Position numbers and translations under genes: made by a program. A DNA stretch of 64,000 nucleotides from NCBI GenBank assembly GCA_033032865.1, contig JAWHQI010000040.1:12569001-12633000 (forward strand), written 5' to 3'. This document shows positions 62,690 through 64,000 of this stretch, piece by piece (position 1 is the stretch's first letter; the number at the start of each line of letters is the position of its first letter). The notes under the pieces were generated by a model, which did no database searches, had not been told where the DNA came from, and saw only the letters and a list, made by a program, of their open reading frames with translations. This DNA is from Dactylorhiza incarnata (lineage: Eukaryota; Streptophyta; Magnoliopsida; Asparagales; Orchidaceae).

Positions 62690-64000
62690 AGCTGATGATG
62701 TTCGTCGTTGGCATCTGCGCCTAGGACATCCTTCTTTCACTTATCTACAAAAATTATTTCCTGCATTTTTATCTTTTCTTCAGAATTTTAATTGTGATGT
62801 ATGTGATTAGTCTAAACATGTGCGGCATTCTTCTTCACATCTTTCTTTTCCCAGTACTGTCCCATTTGATGTGATACATTCTGATGTGTGGGGGTCATCC
62901 CCTATTTTATCTTTAAATGGTTGACTGCTTCTCTCGTACTACAGGGGTTTATCTTTTGAAGAAAAAAAGTGATGTTTTTTCTTGCTTTCAAATATTTCAT
63001 AAAATGGTGCAAACTCAATTCGATGCTTCTATTCGTGTTCTTAGAAGTGATAATGGCGGGGAGTATGACGATCGTGGTGCCTTCGGTTCTTATCTCACCA
63101 CTCATGCTATTATCCACCAGAAAATTTTTGTCCACACATATACTCAAAATGGTGTGGCCGAACGTAAAAATCGGCACCTCCTTGAGGTTGCTCGGTGTCT
63201 TTTTTCCACCATGCGCCTTCCCAAAACCTATTGGGGGGATGCAGTTCTCACTTCCGCTTTTATCAATCGTCTTCCTTCTCGTGTCCTTTCCTACGCTACT
63301 CCTCTAGCCCGTCTTTCCACTACCTGTGTGGTTCATACTTCCCATTTGGAACCTCGCATGTTTGAGTGTGTTTGCTTTGTGCATATCCACCAACCCAGTC
63401 GGGACAAACTTGACCCTCGGGCTCTCCGTTGTGTCTTTCTTGGCTACTCTTCTACCACTAAAGGGTACCGTTGTTATCACCCTCCGTCCCGACGTATGTT
63501 CTGTACCATGGACGTTACTTTCCGGGCGCAGGAATCTTATTTTTTTCCTTCGATTCATTCTCTTCGTCAGGGGGAGAGTGATTGTGATACAACTACTACT
63601 CCTATCCCTCTTCCTTTCCTTCCTTCCATGACCCCCACTTTCCCACAGCTACCTACTTTGGTAGCTACTGCTCCTATCCAGGTACCTTTGATCTCCACCA
63701 TGATCTCTCCGCTTCCCCACATATATCACCGTCGTACAGGTACACATGCTACTAGAGTTCCTCCACTGTCTGTGTCTACTTCGGACTCAGATTCTGATGA
63801 TGTGGATATGCATATTCCTCTTGCATTGCTGAAAGGTAAAGCCACGAGTACGCAACACTATATTTCTGACCATGTGGCCTATCAACATCTCACCCCGGCT
63901 CATCAAGTCTTTGTTTCATCCCTTTCCTTGGTTGTTAATCCTAAATCGTTGCAGGAAGCCTTGCAGATGCCTGTATGGACACAAACGATGCATGATGAGA
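62690..64000 (+). pseudogene. pol: Element G: copia integrase to RT start, cut by window edge
   Basis: GAG-pre-integrase: VRRWHLRLGHPSFTYLQKLF and CDVCD.SKHVRHSSS (zinc site; a stop within). HSDVWGSSP is the first acidic block. From about 62940 one frame is open to the window end: FDASIRVLRSDNGGEY (second Asp), YTQNGVAERKNRHLLE (Glu), YWGDAVLTSAFINRLPSR, RCVFLGYSSTTKGYRCY, a long Thr/Pro/Ser linker with TSDSDSDDVDMHIP, and LQEALQMPVWTQTMHDE (RT entry). Small losses (TYTQ where TPQQ is usual) and earlier stops mark decay. It continues past 64000. Confidence 0.85.

Overview
This window is gene-poor, repeat-rich nuclear DNA of a flowering plant. Almost everything recognisable is a transposable element: Ty3/gypsy elements of Tat-like and Tekay/Del-like type, Ty1/copia elements, a small non-autonomous LTR element, tRNA-derived SINEs (two Au-like, one TS-like tail), and short TIR elements with 8-bp or 9-bp target duplications. 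No bacterial signatures, CRISPR arrays or rRNA genes are seen. The only candidate host gene is a short exon with a signal peptide near 18 kb. The species cannot be named from the sequence.

Layout: 1-1771 and 13766 to about 17530 are two halves of one minus-oriented gag-protease element without pol (element C). The left half starts with the end of a plus-strand ORF, antisense to gag. Element A (1772-13765; 684-bp LTRs) is a nearly complete Tat-like gypsy inserted into C. It has gag and protease with nonsense changes, an intact RT-RNaseH-aRNaseH-integrase ORF, a 95-bp tandem array, and at least two antisense intron-containing genes, each with its own TATA box. 17.5-20.0 kb is AT-rich with the candidate exon and a 24-bp minisatellite. 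Element B (20038-29526; 2.29-kb LTRs, perfect TSD CTGAT) is minus-oriented, lacks pol, has rearranged gag-protease pieces, and carries a three-exon antisense gene. 29.5-45 kb is a mosaic of old fragments: four related 8-bp-TSD TIR elements (the fourth at 46.4 kb), two Au-like SINEs, decayed LTRs, and decayed gypsy gag-pro and RT.

45.3-61.7 kb is one decayed minus-strand Tekay/Del-like gypsy (element E) split by five later insertions: a TIR element (46358-46820), two 9-bp-TSD MULE-like elements (48138-48902, 49705-50260), a 9-kb copia element (D, 50285-59283, TSD CATGT) and a 1.6-kb LTR element (F, 59458-61052). A tandem LTR-like duplication follows at 61.7-62.4 kb. The window ends inside a plus-strand copia integrase-RT region (element G).

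The most notable pattern is that A, B and C share one plan: gag(-pol) on one strand, and on the opposite strand, in the 3' part, an accessory gene whose protein ends in an acidic tail. In A and B this gene is spliced, with exon joins that keep the frame exactly, and an antisense TATA box lies upstream. The accessory gene is kept even where pol has been lost. Extra ORFs are known in Tat-lineage elements. The exon structures, the second antisense gene in A and the antisense core promoters are read here from sequence and are worth testing.
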